Of a stretch of DNA of 64,000 nucleotides, positions 53,646-64,000 are shown in pieces. Below the pieces are notes generated by a model. The model was not told where the DNA came from. It saw nothing but the letters and a program-made list of their open reading frames with translations, and did no database searches. Location: NCBI RefSeq assembly GCF_001469165.1, contig NZ_JABX01000021.1:1-64000 (forward strand), read 5' to 3'. Source of the stretch: Thiohalocapsa sp. ML1 (GTDB lineage: Bacteria > Pseudomonadota > Gammaproteobacteria > Chromatiales > Chromatiaceae). Positions within the stretch are counted from its first letter, which is position 1, and the number at the start of each line of letters is the position of its first letter. Position numbers and translations under genes: made by a program.

Positions 53646-55358
53646 TTAATCCTTGGTGACGCGGTTGAGCTCGACCAAGCTTGTCATCCCTGACTTGACC
53701 TTGCGCAGCCCGGCGCGGCGCAGATCGGCGTAGCCCTCCTTGTCGGCTTGGTCTGCCAATTGGATAGAGTTGCCGCCTTCCATGATCAGGCGGCCCATTT
53801 CCTCGGATACCTTGATCACCTGAAAAATGCCGATGCGGCCCTTGTAGCCGTCGACGCAGCGGTCGCAGCCAACGGCCTTGTAGACGGTGATGCCCTCGGC
53901 GATCTCTTCTTCGGTGAAGCCCTCCTCGATCAGCGCCTCGCGCGGCAGGTCGTCTTCGCTGCGGCAGTGGGGGCAGAGCTTGCGCGCGAGGCGCTGGGCC
54001 ATGATCAAGAGCACGGAGGAGGCGATGTTGAAGGGCGGCACGCCCATGTTGGCAAGGCGGGTGAGGCACTGCGGCGCATCATTGGTGTGCAGCGTGGACA
54101 GCACGAGGTGACCAGTCTGCGCGGCCTTGACCGCGATCTCGGCGGTTTCCAGGTCGCGGATCTCGCCGACCATGACGATGTCCGGGTCCTGGCGCAGGAA
54201 GGCGCGTAGCGCGGCGGCAAAGGTCATGCCCGTCTTGGGGTTCATGTTCACCTGGTTGATGCCGGGCACCTGGATCTCCACCGGGTCTTCGACCGTGGAG
54301 ATGTTGATGTCCGGCTTGTTCAGGATATTGAGCGCCGAATACAGCGTGACGGTCTTGCCGGAGCCCGTGGGACCGGTAACCAGGATCATGCCGTAGGGCT
54401 TCTTGATGCAGCTCATGAAGGCCGTGCGTTGCTCCGCGTCCATGCCGAGCTGGTCGATGCCGACGTTGGCGGCGTTGGAGTCCAGGATACGCAGCACGAC
54501 CTTCTCGCCGTACAGCGTGGGCAGTGTGTTGACGCGGAAGTCGATGTCACGCGTGCGGCTCAGCTTGAGCTTGATGCGGCCGTCCTGCGGCACGCGGCGC
54601 TCGGCGATGTTCATCCGCGACATGACCTTGAGCCGCGCCACCAGGCGGGTGGCGATGCTGATGGGCGGGTTCGCGATCTCGCGCAGCATGCCGTCCTGAC
54701 GGTAGCGGATGCGAAAGTACTTCTCGTAGGGCTCGAAGTGGATGTCCGACGCCGCCGCGGAGATGGCGTCGACGAGGACCTTGTTCACGTAGCGCACAAC
54801 GGGCGCCTCGTCGACGTTGAGGTCGGAGTCGTCGTGGGCCTCGTCGTCTTCGTTGGCGATCTCCAGGTTGTCCAGGTCGGTGTCCATGAGGTCCGTCATG
54901 GTCGTGTCCTGGGCATCGATCGCCTGATCGATGGCGGCGGCGAGCTTGGTCTCTTCCACCAGGATGGCGTTCGTCGCCAGGCCGGTGTTGAAGCGGATCT
55001 CGTCCAGCGCGCGGTCGTTGGTGGGGTCCGAGACCGCCAGGAACAGCCGGTTGCCGCGCCGGTGGATGGGCAGCACTCGGTGCTTGCGGATCAGCTTCTC
55101 GTCCACCAGCGTGAAGGGCATGGTCTGGCGGTCGATGGCGTCCAAGTCCAACAGCGGCACGCCGAACTCCTGGGAGGCGGCGATGGCAATGCGGCGGCTG
55201 TCGAGCACCTTCTCGGCGACCAGATACTGGATCAGCGGCTGGCGGCGGCGCGCGGCCTCAATGTGTGCGGTCTGCGCCTGCTGCTCGCTGATGAGGCCGT
55301 CGCGCACTAGGCGGCGCGCCAGACCTGCGGGGTGGATTTGGGCCGGTTCGGTGGACAT
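53646..55358 (-). CDS. pilB: Type IV pilus extension ATPase
   Basis: The 570-residue cytoplasmic hexameric ATPase powers pilus extension. An N-terminal MshEN-like domain (GLISEQQAQTAHIEAARRRQ, EFGVPLLDLDAID) precedes the catalytic part: ASDIHFEPYE, LVTGPTGSGKTVTLYSALN (Walker A), VEDPVE (Asp box), DPDIVMVGEIRDLETAEI (Walker B) and TLHTNDAPQC (His box). LCPHC and CDRC form the zinc-binding tetracysteine. It opens the pilBCD-coaE cluster; no pilA is in the window. Confidence 0.96.
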   Translation of the reverse strand: MSTEPAQIHPAGLARRLVRDGLISEQQAQTAHIEAARRRQPLIQYLVAEKVLDSRRIAIAASQEFGVPLLDLDAIDRQTMPFTLVDEKLIRKHRVLPIHRRGNRLFLAVSDPTNDRALDEIRFNTGLATNAILVEETKLAAAIDQAIDAQDTTMTDLMDTDLDNLEIANEDDEAHDDSDLNVDEAPVVRYVNKVLVDAISAAASDIHFEPYEKYFRIRYRQDGMLREIANPPISIATRLVARLKVMSRMNIAERRVPQDGRIKLKLSRTRDIDFRVNTLPTLYGEKVVLRILDSNAANVGIDQLGMDAEQRTAFMSCIKKPYGMILVTGPTGSGKTVTLYSALNILNKPDINISTVEDPVEIQVPGINQVNMNPKTGMTFAAALRAFLRQDPDIVMVGEIRDLETAEIAVKAAQTGHLVLSTLHTNDAPQCLTRLANMGVPPFNIASSVLLIMAQRLARKLCPHCRSEDDLPREALIEEGFTEEEIAEGITVYKAVGCDRCVDGYKGRIGIFQVIKVSEEMGRLIMEGGNSIQLADQADKEGYADLRRAGLRKVKSGMTSLVELNRVTKD

Positions 55359-55656
55359 TCAGGAACCTCGTTGAGCTCCGGTGGCCGATGCCACTCGCTT
55401 GGCGCCGCCGCGGCTCCGTGGCGATGCCGGCGGGCTGGCCGGTGGAGCCCCGTCGGCCGCGCTGTCCGGCGTCGTCGGCCGCGGGGGACTCGCGTGGCGG
55501 GACGGACCGCCGCTGCGGTCGATGCGACGCGGCCGTTGCGTGGCGGGATCGAGACGGGCCGCACGGCGCTCAGGGAACGCCGTGCGGGTGGGCTCCAATC
55601 CGTCCAATTGACAGTTTAGTCCGCCGATCGGTTCCCAAGTTGGGCGGACGGTCGCA
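55359..55656. other. Gene-free stretch before pilB
   Basis: About 300 bases of very GC-rich DNA separate pilB from the NYN-domain gene. The open frames here are Arg/Ala-rich and overlap on both strands, so none is supported. The pilB promoter should lie here but no clear box is seen. Confidence 0.4.
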
Positions 55657-56535
55657 TTAGCGATTGACGTTGTAGGCGAGACGGACGTTTTTCGCCACCA
55701 GACCGTTGTCCTTCTGCTCGCTCTCGGCGATGTAGAACTCCAGGATGGTCTCGCGGTTCATCAGCATGTCCTCGCTCACGTCGTCCGCCACCTCGTTGGC
55801 GTGGCAGAACACCGGGACGTAGGGCGAGAGCTCCTCGCGCGGGTCCGTAATCCATAGGTGCGGCGAGATGTGTGTCATGAAGCGCAGGAAGCCGAAGCCC
55901 TTCTCCGGGAACCACTTGGTACAGACGCCGCGCACGCAGGAGCCGGGCTTGCCCCATTCGTTGCGGGGCTCGTAGGACACCGGCAGCAGGTCCGGGATCA
56001 GGAAGCCGGACCAGAACGCGTCTACTTCCTGCTGCAACTGGCGCGAGATGTTCTTGAAGGCGATGAGCTCAACCCGGCAGCCGCGGTTCTGCAGCGCATC
56101 GACGACCTGCAGGAAGTCGCCGTCGCCGGTGACGAGGATGACCTGCTCAAGCTTCTCTGCCTGCAGCATCGCATCCACCGCCATGTCGAGGTCCGCGTTG
56201 GCCTTGGTGGAGACGTTGCCGGCCTCGTCCGTGTAGCGCCGGACGTACTTGACCGTGATCTTCCAGCCGAAGTCCCTGACCATCTGTTGATAGGCGCGCG
56301 ACTTCTTGTTGTATTCCGGGTCTTCCTTGGCGCGTTCGGCATCGAAGGCAATGTAGGTATTGAGGCGTTGCAAAACACCGTTCTCGCGGCTCGCAAACTT
56401 GCGCAGCACGTCATAGCGCATCTGGTAACCGCCGTTGTAGCGGATGTTCTCGGCGTCGACGTAGACGCCAACACGTGGCGTAGATGGCAAAGTAAAGACT
56501 CCGTGTAGGCAGAGCGTTTCAGGCTGTTGCGGCAT
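55657..56535 (-). CDS. NYN-domain (LabA/DUF88-like) ribonuclease-type protein with a C-terminal OB-like part
   Basis: The 292-residue protein has an N-terminal NYN/PIN-like domain: VGVYVDAENIRYNGG, KANADLDMAVDAMLQA and ILVTGDGDFLQVVDALQNRG carry the conserved aspartates. The C-terminal third (GVCTKWFPEKGFGFLRFMT) looks like a cold-shock/OB domain, as in some LabA-type proteins. Together they suggest an RNA-binding nuclease. The ATG at 56533-56535 is used because the frame before it is Arg/Pro-rich. Specific role unknown. Confidence 0.8.
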   Translation of the reverse strand: MPQQPETLCLHGVFTLPSTPRVGVYVDAENIRYNGGYQMRYDVLRKFASRENGVLQRLNTYIAFDAERAKEDPEYNKKSRAYQQMVRDFGWKITVKYVRRYTDEAGNVSTKANADLDMAVDAMLQAEKLEQVILVTGDGDFLQVVDALQNRGCRVELIAFKNISRQLQQEVDAFWSGFLIPDLLPVSYEPRNEWGKPGSCVRGVCTKWFPEKGFGFLRFMTHISPHLWITDPREELSPYVPVFCHANEVADDVSEDMLMNRETILEFYIAESEQKDNGLVAKNVRLAYNVNR

Positions 56536-56702
56536 GGCCGGTCCCCCGCAGTCGCCGCGTGCGTGGGGGCGCCGGATGCTTGAGGGCTTGGGGTCGGATG
56601 GAAAGAGGATGCGCGACCCCGGCATGGGGCCGCTCGGGCATGCCGCACCGCCGCCGCGGCCATGCAGCCGCCGGCGGCCGGCGCTGGTGCCGAGTGGCGA
56701 GA

Positions 56703-58649
<1,947 letters not shown>

Positions 58650-58796
58650 AGTGAGCTCCTCTTAGTGTTATCCCCGGGGTGGCCGGAGACGACAAGGCGG
58701 CATCCGGGGTTATGTAAACGGCAGAGTCTAAACCCAAGCCCCAGAGCCCGCTACCGGGGCTCGGGGGCTTGCGGGGGCTTGCCGGCTTGGTGCAGA

Positions 58797-59867
58797 TCAG
58801 GCGGCGACTGTGCCGCCGGGGCGCTGCGCCTCCCGCGGCGGAAACAGAAAGCCGCCCAGGACGAGCAGCAGCACCCCGGTGAGCGAGATCCAGTACCAGC
58901 CCGCGAAGCCCGCGTCGCCGAAGCGGTAGACGGCACCCGCGCTCAGCATGACGCCGTCCTCAAAGGGCACGATCCAGCTCACGCCGAAACTGAGGCCATC
59001 GTCGGGCCCGGCGACCGGCTCCGCGTAGGCGGCGGCGCTGACGCCGGCGTCATCCTCCACCAGATCGACCCGGTAAAGCCCATCGTCGCTGCCGATCCAG
59101 AGCCGCTCGCGGCCGTTGCGGGCCGGCTCCAGATGCAGCGATAGCATCCGGCTCCGCTCCAGCCCCACATCGAGGGGTTGCCAGGGCTGCATCGGCGCTG
59201 CCTGCCAATGCAGGCCCTGACTGCTGCCGGCGACGAGCCGGCCGCGCTCGGTGATGACGAAGCTGAACACGTTGGCCTCCGGCGGCAGCCCGTCGCTATT
59301 CGGCGCCCAGGTGGCGAGGTCCGCGACGGCGGCGGTGAAGACGCCCTGGTTCACAGTGCCCGCATGCAAATACTCGGCGGCGTCCGCGGTCTGCGGCTCC
59401 AGCCGGTAGACATAGATGCCGGGGAGCTGGCGCTGCCAATTGCCGCCGCGCTCCACCAGCAAGCCGTCGGCCGTGGCCACCACCAGGCCGGCCGCGGTGG
59501 CGGCCTCGTCGCTGACCCGCTCGGTCACCGCCGGCAGACCCGAGGGACCGTTCACCAGCCCGCCCGCGGTGCCGATGGGGCCTTCGCTCGGGTCGCCGGA
59601 CAGGTCCGCCTCCAGCGACGTCACGGGGTGCCCGCCCAGATCGATGTCCACGCGCTGCCAGACGCCGTCCGTCAGCCGCCACAGCTCGCCCTTGCCCGTG
59701 CCGGCGAGGATGCTGCCGTCGTCGGCGCGGGCGAGGTCGGTGACGTGGCCGATGCGCGGCGGGTCGTTCGGAACCAGGCGCTCGCCGCCGGGCAGGAGCG
59801 GGCCGGCGACGATGGCGATGAGCCCGGCGGCGATCAGGGCCAGGGCAAGCGGGCGATTGGACTGCAT
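58797..59867 (-). CDS. Membrane-anchored beta-propeller-like protein of unknown function
   Basis: The 356-residue protein has an N-terminal helix (LALALIAAGLIAIVAGPLLP) and a C-terminal helix (GWYWISLTGVLLLVLGGFLF) with a large extracytoplasmic part between. That part repeats strand-turn units such as DDGSILAGTGKGELWRLTDG, WQRQLPGIYVYRL and RERLWIGSDDGLYRVDL, as in two-component-regulator-type or sialidase-like propellers. No enzyme motif is visible. It is next to acs but the two are separated by 147 bases. Confidence 0.6.
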   Translation of the reverse strand: MQSNRPLALALIAAGLIAIVAGPLLPGGERLVPNDPPRIGHVTDLARADDGSILAGTGKGELWRLTDGVWQRVDIDLGGHPVTSLEADLSGDPSEGPIGTAGGLVNGPSGLPAVTERVSDEAATAAGLVVATADGLLVERGGNWQRQLPGIYVYRLEPQTADAAEYLHAGTVNQGVFTAAVADLATWAPNSDGLPPEANVFSFVITERGRLVAGSSQGLHWQAAPMQPWQPLDVGLERSRMLSLHLEPARNGRERLWIGSDDGLYRVDLVEDDAGVSAAAYAEPVAGPDDGLSFGVSWIVPFEDGVMLSAGAVYRFGDAGFAGWYWISLTGVLLLVLGGFLFPPREAQRPGGTVAA

Positions 59868-59890
59868 GCTCGAATCCTCAGTGGCTTGAT

Positions 59891-59940
59891 GTTTCGTCTG
59901 GAGTTTCGTCTGGAGTTTGGTCTGGTATTTGGTCTGGTTA
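59891..59940. repeat. 12-bp tandem repeat, about four copies
   Basis: The unit GTTTCGTCTGGA, drifting to GTTTGGTCTGG and ATTTGGTCTGG, is repeated four times between the propeller gene and gltX. Confidence 0.8.
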
Positions 59941-60046
59941 TCGTCGAGGTCGGGTGGCCGCGCCCGACGCCGGCCGCGCCGGGCAAGCGGGCCACCCTCT
60001 GCTAGAATGCCGCGTCACATTATCCGCTGCCGAAGAACCCACGCCG

Positions 60047-61462
60047 ATGACCGTCCGCACCCGCTTTGCCCCGTCGCCGACCGGCTTTCTGCACGTGGGA
60101 GGGGCGCGGACCGCGCTGTTCTGCTACCTGTTTGCGCGCCGCCACGGCGGCGAGTTCATCCTGCGCATCGAGGACACCGACCTGGAGCGCTCCACCGCGG
60201 AGTCCGTCAACGCGATCCTGGAGGGCATGGCCTGGCTCGGGCTCGACTACGACGAGGGTCCGTTTTATCAGACCCAGCGTTTCGAGCGGTACAACGCCGT
60301 CATCGACGAGCTGTTGGACAAGGGCCTGGCCTACCGCTGCGACTGCCCCAAGGAGCGCCTGGACCGCGTCCGCGACATGCAGATGGCGGCCAAGATCAAG
60401 CCGCGCTACGACGGCCACTGCCGCGGCCGCCACGTGGACCCGGCAGCGCCGCACGTGGTGCGCTTCAGCAACCCCGCGGACGGCGCCGTGGTGGTTGACG
60501 ACATGATCCGCGGGCGCATCCCCTTTGCCAACGACGAGCTGGATGATCTGATTATCCGCCGCAGCGACGGCTCGCCGACCTACAACCTGACCGTCGTCGT
60601 CGATGATGCGGACATGGGCATCACGCACGTGATCCGCGGCGACGATCACGTCAACAACACCCCAAGGCAGATGAACATCCTCGCCGCCCTGGGCAAGGCG
60701 CCGCCGCGCTATGCGCACGTGCCCATGATTCTCGGTGCCGACGGCGCGCGGCTCTCCAAGCGCCATGGCGCGGTCAGCGTCATCGCCTACCGCGACCAGG
60801 GCTATCTGCCGGAGGCGCTGATCAATTATCTGGTGCGCCTGGGCTGGTCCCATGGTGATCAGGAGGTCTTCTCGCTGGACGAGCTGATTGAGGTGTTCGA
60901 CATCACCGATGTCAACAAGGCCGCGTCCGCGTTCAACAGCGACAAGCTCGACTGGCTGAACCAGCACTACATCCAGCACGCCGACCCCAAGCGCATTGCG
61001 CGGCTCCTGAGCCCGCATTTGGGGCACATCGACATCGACCCGAGCACCGGCCCGGACCCCGTGGACGTGGTGCAGGCGCAGGCGGCGCGGGCCAAGACGC
61101 TGGTGGAGCTCGCTGAGATCAGCGCCTTCTGCTGGCGCGACTTCGACGACTACGAGCCCGCCGCGGCCAAGAAGCACCTGCGCGCCGCGGCCCACGAGCC
61201 GCTCGCACGCGCGCGTGCCGAGCTCGACATGCTGGCGCTGGAGGACTGGACCGACGCGGGGCTGCATCGTGTCATCGAGCGCGTGTCCGAAGCGCTCGGT
61301 CTCAACATGGGCAAGGTGGCGCAGCCGCTGCGGGTGGCCGTCGTCGGCCGCGCCGCGTCGCCCGGCATCGACGTCACGCTGCGCTTGGTCGGCAAGGAAG
61401 CGACGCTGCGGCGCATCGACCGCGCGCTGGACTACATCGCCGCCCGGGCGCCTGAGGCCTAG
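60047..61462 (+). CDS. gltX: Glutamyl-tRNA synthetase
   Basis: The 471-residue class I enzyme charges tRNA-Glu. RFAPSPTGFLHVGGARTALF is the HIGH region and DGARLSKRHGAVSV the KMSKS region. FILRIEDTDLERS and GDDHVNNTPRQMNILAAL are further motifs. CDC near residue 103 and the following YDGHCRGRH are in the usual zinc-type insert. Length is standard. The ATG at 60047 begins the conserved TVRTRFAPSPTG. It may share a transcript with moxR, 65 bases downstream. Confidence 0.97.
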   Translation: MTVRTRFAPSPTGFLHVGGARTALFCYLFARRHGGEFILRIEDTDLERSTAESVNAILEGMAWLGLDYDEGPFYQTQRFERYNAVIDELLDKGLAYRCDCPKERLDRVRDMQMAAKIKPRYDGHCRGRHVDPAAPHVVRFSNPADGAVVVDDMIRGRIPFANDELDDLIIRRSDGSPTYNLTVVVDDADMGITHVIRGDDHVNNTPRQMNILAALGKAPPRYAHVPMILGADGARLSKRHGAVSVIAYRDQGYLPEALINYLVRLGWSHGDQEVFSLDELIEVFDITDVNKAASAFNSDKLDWLNQHYIQHADPKRIARLLSPHLGHIDIDPSTGPDPVDVVQAQAARAKTLVELAEISAFCWRDFDDYEPAAAKKHLRAAAHEPLARARAELDMLALEDWTDAGLHRVIERVSEALGLNMGKVAQPLRVAVVGRAASPGIDVTLRLVGKEATLRRIDRALDYIAARAPEA

Positions 61463-61527
61463 CGCGCGTATTCTCCGCCGCCGCCCGCATCTGCGCGGCC
61501 GAGTCAAGCCAACCGCGAATCCGAGCC

Positions 61528-62535
61528 ATGCCCGACACGCAGCGAGCGGCCCTCCGCGACAACGCCCCCGAGGACTTGGTCCACGCCGAGCTCATGGCGT
61601 TGCGCCGGCGCATGGGCGCGCAGATCCTGGGCCAGCAGACCCTCGTGGACAGGCTCCTGGTGGCGCTGCTGGCCGACGGGCACCTGCTCGTGGAGGGCGC
61701 CCCGGGGCTCGCCAAGACCAGCGCCATCAAGGCGCTCGCGGCCGGTATCGAGGCGGACTTCCACCGCGTCCAGTTCACGCCGGACCTGCTCCCGGCGGAC
61801 CTCACCGGCACCGAGATCTATCGCCCCGCGGACGGCTCCTTCCGCTTCGACCGCGGGCCGATCTTCCACAACCTGGTGCTCGCCGACGAGGTCAACCGCG
61901 CCCCGGCCAAGGTGCAGTCGGCGCTGCTGGAGGCGATGGGCGAGCGGCAGGTGACCGTTGGCCGCGAAACCTTCGAGCTGCCGCAGTTGTTCCTGGTGAT
62001 GGCGACGCAGAATCCCATTGAGCAGGAGGGCACCTATCCGCTGCCGGAGGCCCAGCTCGACCGCTTTCTGCTGCACGTGCGCGTGGGCTATCCGGACATC
62101 GCCACCGAGAAGGCCATCCTCGCCCTCAACCGCGCCGCCGCGCTGGCCGACGGCGAGGCCCCGCCCGGGCGCCGCGTCAGCGAGGCGCAGGTGCTGGAAG
62201 CCAGGCGCAGCGCGCTTGGCGTCTACATGGCGCCGCAACTGGAGGACTATCTGGTCCATCTGGTCATGGCCACGCGCGAGCCGGGCCGCTACAGCGCCGC
62301 CCTGGAGGGCTGGCTCCGGTTCGGGGCGAGCCCGCGTGCGACGCTTGCCCTCGACCGCTCCGCCCGCGCCTTGGCGTGGCTGGACGGGCGTGACTTCGTG
62401 ACGCCGGAGGACGTGCAGGAGCTGGCGCCGGACTGCCTGCGCCACCGCCTGTTGCTCGACTACGAGGCCGAGGCCGAGGGGCGCCGCGTGGACGATTTCC
62501 TGGACCTGCTGCTGGCCCGGGTGCCGGTGCCCTGA
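61528..62535 (+). CDS. MoxR-family AAA+ ATPase
   Basis: The 335-residue protein has Walker A in LLVEGAPGLAKTSAIKAL, Walker B in LVLADEVNRAPAKVQSALLE, sensor 1 in LVMATQNPIEQEGTYPLPEA and the arginine finger in QLDRFLLHV. MoxR proteins act as chaperones with DUF58 and VWA proteins in envelope stress or maturation. Downstream are DUF58 and DUF4381 genes, the usual cluster, here separated by 460 bases that hold two tandem hairpin repeats. Confidence 0.93.
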   Translation: MPDTQRAALRDNAPEDLVHAELMALRRRMGAQILGQQTLVDRLLVALLADGHLLVEGAPGLAKTSAIKALAAGIEADFHRVQFTPDLLPADLTGTEIYRPADGSFRFDRGPIFHNLVLADEVNRAPAKVQSALLEAMGERQVTVGRETFELPQLFLVMATQNPIEQEGTYPLPEAQLDRFLLHVRVGYPDIATEKAILALNRAAALADGEAPPGRRVSEAQVLEARRSALGVYMAPQLEDYLVHLVMATREPGRYSAALEGWLRFGASPRATLALDRSARALAWLDGRDFVTPEDVQELAPDCLRHRLLLDYEAEAEGRRVDDFLDLLLARVPVP

Positions 62536-62571
62536 GGCGGCCGGTGCCTGCGCGTCCGCCGGCACCACGCC

Positions 62572-62790
62572 CTAGATTGCTTGACGGCGCCTAATGTTTA
62601 GCAGATGAGTCAAGTTGCACGACGACATGGCGGTGGCAGGCGAAAGGGCCGAGGGCCGAGGGCCAAGGTCGGCCTCCTTGGCCCTTGGCCCTTGGCCCTC
62701 GGCCCTCGGCCCTTGGCCCTTGGTTCAATGCGCCAACGAGCGCGCGGCGCAAAACGTTCCGTGCCCTGGTTGGTCTGAGGCTCTGCCTCG
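62572..62790. repeat. CTAG-bounded hairpin repeat, copy 2
   Basis: It begins CTAGATTGCTTGACGGC and ends GGCTCTGCCTCG just before the CTAG of the next copy. The centre has GGGCCGAGGGCC and CTTGGCCCTTGGCCC units forming a long stem. It matches 17650-17846 with several changes in the stem length. Confidence 0.8.
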
Positions 62791-62994
62791 CTAGATTGCT
62801 TGACGGCACGGAATGTTTAGCAAATGAGTCACATTTCACGGCGACAAGGCGCTTGCAGGCAAAAGGGCCGAGGGCCGAGGGCCAAGGGAAACCTCCTTGG
62901 CCCTTGGCCCTCGGCCCTTTGGTTCACTTGCCGCAACGAGCGGACGGCGCAAGACGCTCCGTGCCCTGCTTGGTCTGACGCCCTGCCTCGCTAG
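62791..62994. repeat. CTAG-bounded hairpin repeat, copy 3
   Basis: It directly follows copy 2, sharing the CTAG boundary, and ends CTGCCTCGCTAG at 62994, two bases before the DUF58 start. Copies 2 and 3 differ enough to be older duplicates rather than a fresh slip. Confidence 0.8.
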
Positions 62995-62996
62995 TC

Positions 62997-63968
62997 ATGC
63001 CTGCCGACGCATCGCCCGACGCTGTGCCGACCGCCGCTGCCCCCACCGACGCCGCCGACGGTGTCGCGAGCCTCTCGCTCAAGCGCCTCATCGCCTGCCG
63101 GGCGGAGGCGCGGCGCCTCGGCCTTGCGACTCGGGGCCGGGCCTTGGCGACGCGCGCCGGCACTCACCTGTCGCCGTTTCGCGGCCCGGGCATCGACTAC
63201 GACGAGTCCCGCGTCTATGTGCCGGGGGACGACCCGCGCACGATGGACTGGCGGGTCACGGCCCGCGTTGGGCGGGCGCACGTGAAGCTCTTTCGCGAGG
63301 AGCGCGAGCAGCCGCTCTGGCTGCTCGTGGATCAGCGTGCGGCCATGCGCTTTGCGACCCGGGTCGCGTTCAAGTCGGTGGTCGCAGCGCGTGCCGCCGC
63401 GCTGCTCGGCTGGGCGGGCGTCGAGCGCGGCGAGCGCGTCGGCGGGCTGGTGTTCGACGAGCAGGCGCATACCGAGCGTCGCCCGGCGCCAAGGCAGGCG
63501 CCGCTGCTCGGCCTGCTGGGGGCGCTGGCGGGGCCCGCGACGGCGCCTGGCACCGGAGGCGGCTACGCTCGCCTTGGTGATGCCGTGGAGCGCCTGCTCA
63601 GCCTGTCCCCGGACGGCGGCTTGGCCTTCGTCATCAGCGACTTCGCCGACGCCGACGTGGACGACACCTGGCTTGCCCGGCTTACCCGGCGCTGCGAGGT
63701 CGCGCTGGTGGCGGTGCATGACCCCATCGAAGAGACGGCCCCGCCGGCCGGCCGCTACCCGGTGCTCGGCGTCGGCGGGCGTCGCACCCTCGATACGCAC
63801 AGCGCCGGCCGGCGCGCCTGGTATGAGCGCGGCTTCCAGCACCGGCGGCAGCGGCTCGCGGACCTGGCGCGGCGGCGCGGTGCGCATCTGCTGGCACTGC
63901 GCACGGACTGGGCCGTCGGGCCCGCGCTCGCACGCGGGCTCGGACAGCCAATGGGGCGGACCGGATGA
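62997..63968 (+). CDS. DUF58-domain protein
   Basis: The 323-residue protein has the DUF58 signature near residue 60-100: FRGPGIDYDESRVYVPGDDP, RTMDWRVTARVGRAHVKLF and the VWA-like VDQRAAMRF. A second VWA-type part contains FVISDFADADVDDTWLARL. It works with MoxR and membrane VWA (Bat-like) proteins. The ATG at 62997 follows the repeat copy directly, so its ribosome binding site would be inside the repeat's end; none is obvious. It overlaps the next gene by four bases. Confidence 0.9.
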   Translation: MPADASPDAVPTAAAPTDAADGVASLSLKRLIACRAEARRLGLATRGRALATRAGTHLSPFRGPGIDYDESRVYVPGDDPRTMDWRVTARVGRAHVKLFREEREQPLWLLVDQRAAMRFATRVAFKSVVAARAAALLGWAGVERGERVGGLVFDEQAHTERRPAPRQAPLLGLLGALAGPATAPGTGGGYARLGDAVERLLSLSPDGGLAFVISDFADADVDDTWLARLTRRCEVALVAVHDPIEETAPPAGRYPVLGVGGRRTLDTHSAGRRAWYERGFQHRRQRLADLARRRGAHLLALRTDWAVGPALARGLGQPMGRTG

Positions 63969-64000
63969 ACGCCGACCCACTGGCCGGGCTGCGCGATTAC
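63965..64000 (+). CDS. DUF4381-family protein, start only
   Basis: The frame from ATG 63965 (overlapping the DUF58 stop as ATGA) reads MNADPLAGLRDY to the window edge. DUF4381 proteins begin in this way and follow DUF58 genes in gammaproteobacterial MoxR clusters. Confidence 0.7.
   Translation, partial: MNADPLAGLRDY

Noticed and set aside
52620-55310. Long plus-strand frames opposite pilC and pilB
   Set aside because: Antisense shadows of high-GC coding DNA, rich in Val, Asp, Gly and Arg, without recognisable domains.

Overview
The window is GC-rich proteobacterial DNA. Several features point to a halophilic or halotolerant gammaproteobacterium, probably a purple sulfur bacterium of the Chromatiales: a two-step glycine betaine methyltransferase pair, a pilB-pilC-pilD-coaE cluster, a MoxR/DUF58/DUF4381 cluster, a TsoY-like membrane protein, and heavy loading with REP palindromes, Rpn-type nucleases and toxin-antitoxin genes. 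This placement is inference; there is no rRNA gene, and I saw no tRNA or CRISPR array.

Region 1 (1-15.1 kb) is a decayed accessory or defence island. It holds a membrane-anchored STAND-type NTPase split by an IS4-type element (9-bp target duplication), remnants of a large DptH-like ATPase, two copies of a HigBA-type toxin-antitoxin module (one toxin killed by a 308-bp MITE), a probable ORF-less group II intron inside a REP element, a nuclease-nSTAND3 gene cut off at a REP palindrome, and three copies of an Rpn-type nuclease gene, one truncated. Palindromic REP elements sit exactly at several gene breakpoints.

Region 2 (15.1-21.3 kb) has a class C beta-lactamase-like serine hydrolase, an NTF2-like protein, a transposase remnant, and a MarR/EctR-like regulator divergent from gsmt-sdmt, which methylate glycine to betaine using SAM.

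Region 3 (21.3-37.2 kb) is the most unusual part. On the minus strand, in transcription order, lie a CHASE2 membrane sensor, an exported CHAT protease (frameshifted), an exported PDZ-TPR-CHAT protease of about 1556 residues (split by an ISAs1-type element with a 10-bp target duplication), a PD-(D/E)XK-like protein ending in 12-residue repeats, and an exported caspase-fold protein whose catalytic His and Cys are both replaced. Three small toxin-antitoxin modules sit between the two CHAT genes. I suggest that this is an envelope-facing surveillance or proteolytic signalling system.

Region 4 (37.4-64 kb) is mostly housekeeping: a UPF0178 protein, a DeaD-type helicase with an acidic N-terminal extension, an isolated phnE, a TsoY-like membrane protein, metF and ahcY (the latter behind an SAH riboswitch), an ATPase-TPR protein lacking its Walker A region, coaE/pilD/pilC/pilB, a NYN-domain protein, acs, gltX, and moxR-DUF58-DUF4381. 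The methyl-cycle genes fit the betaine genes: each betaine made releases three SAH, which AhcY removes.
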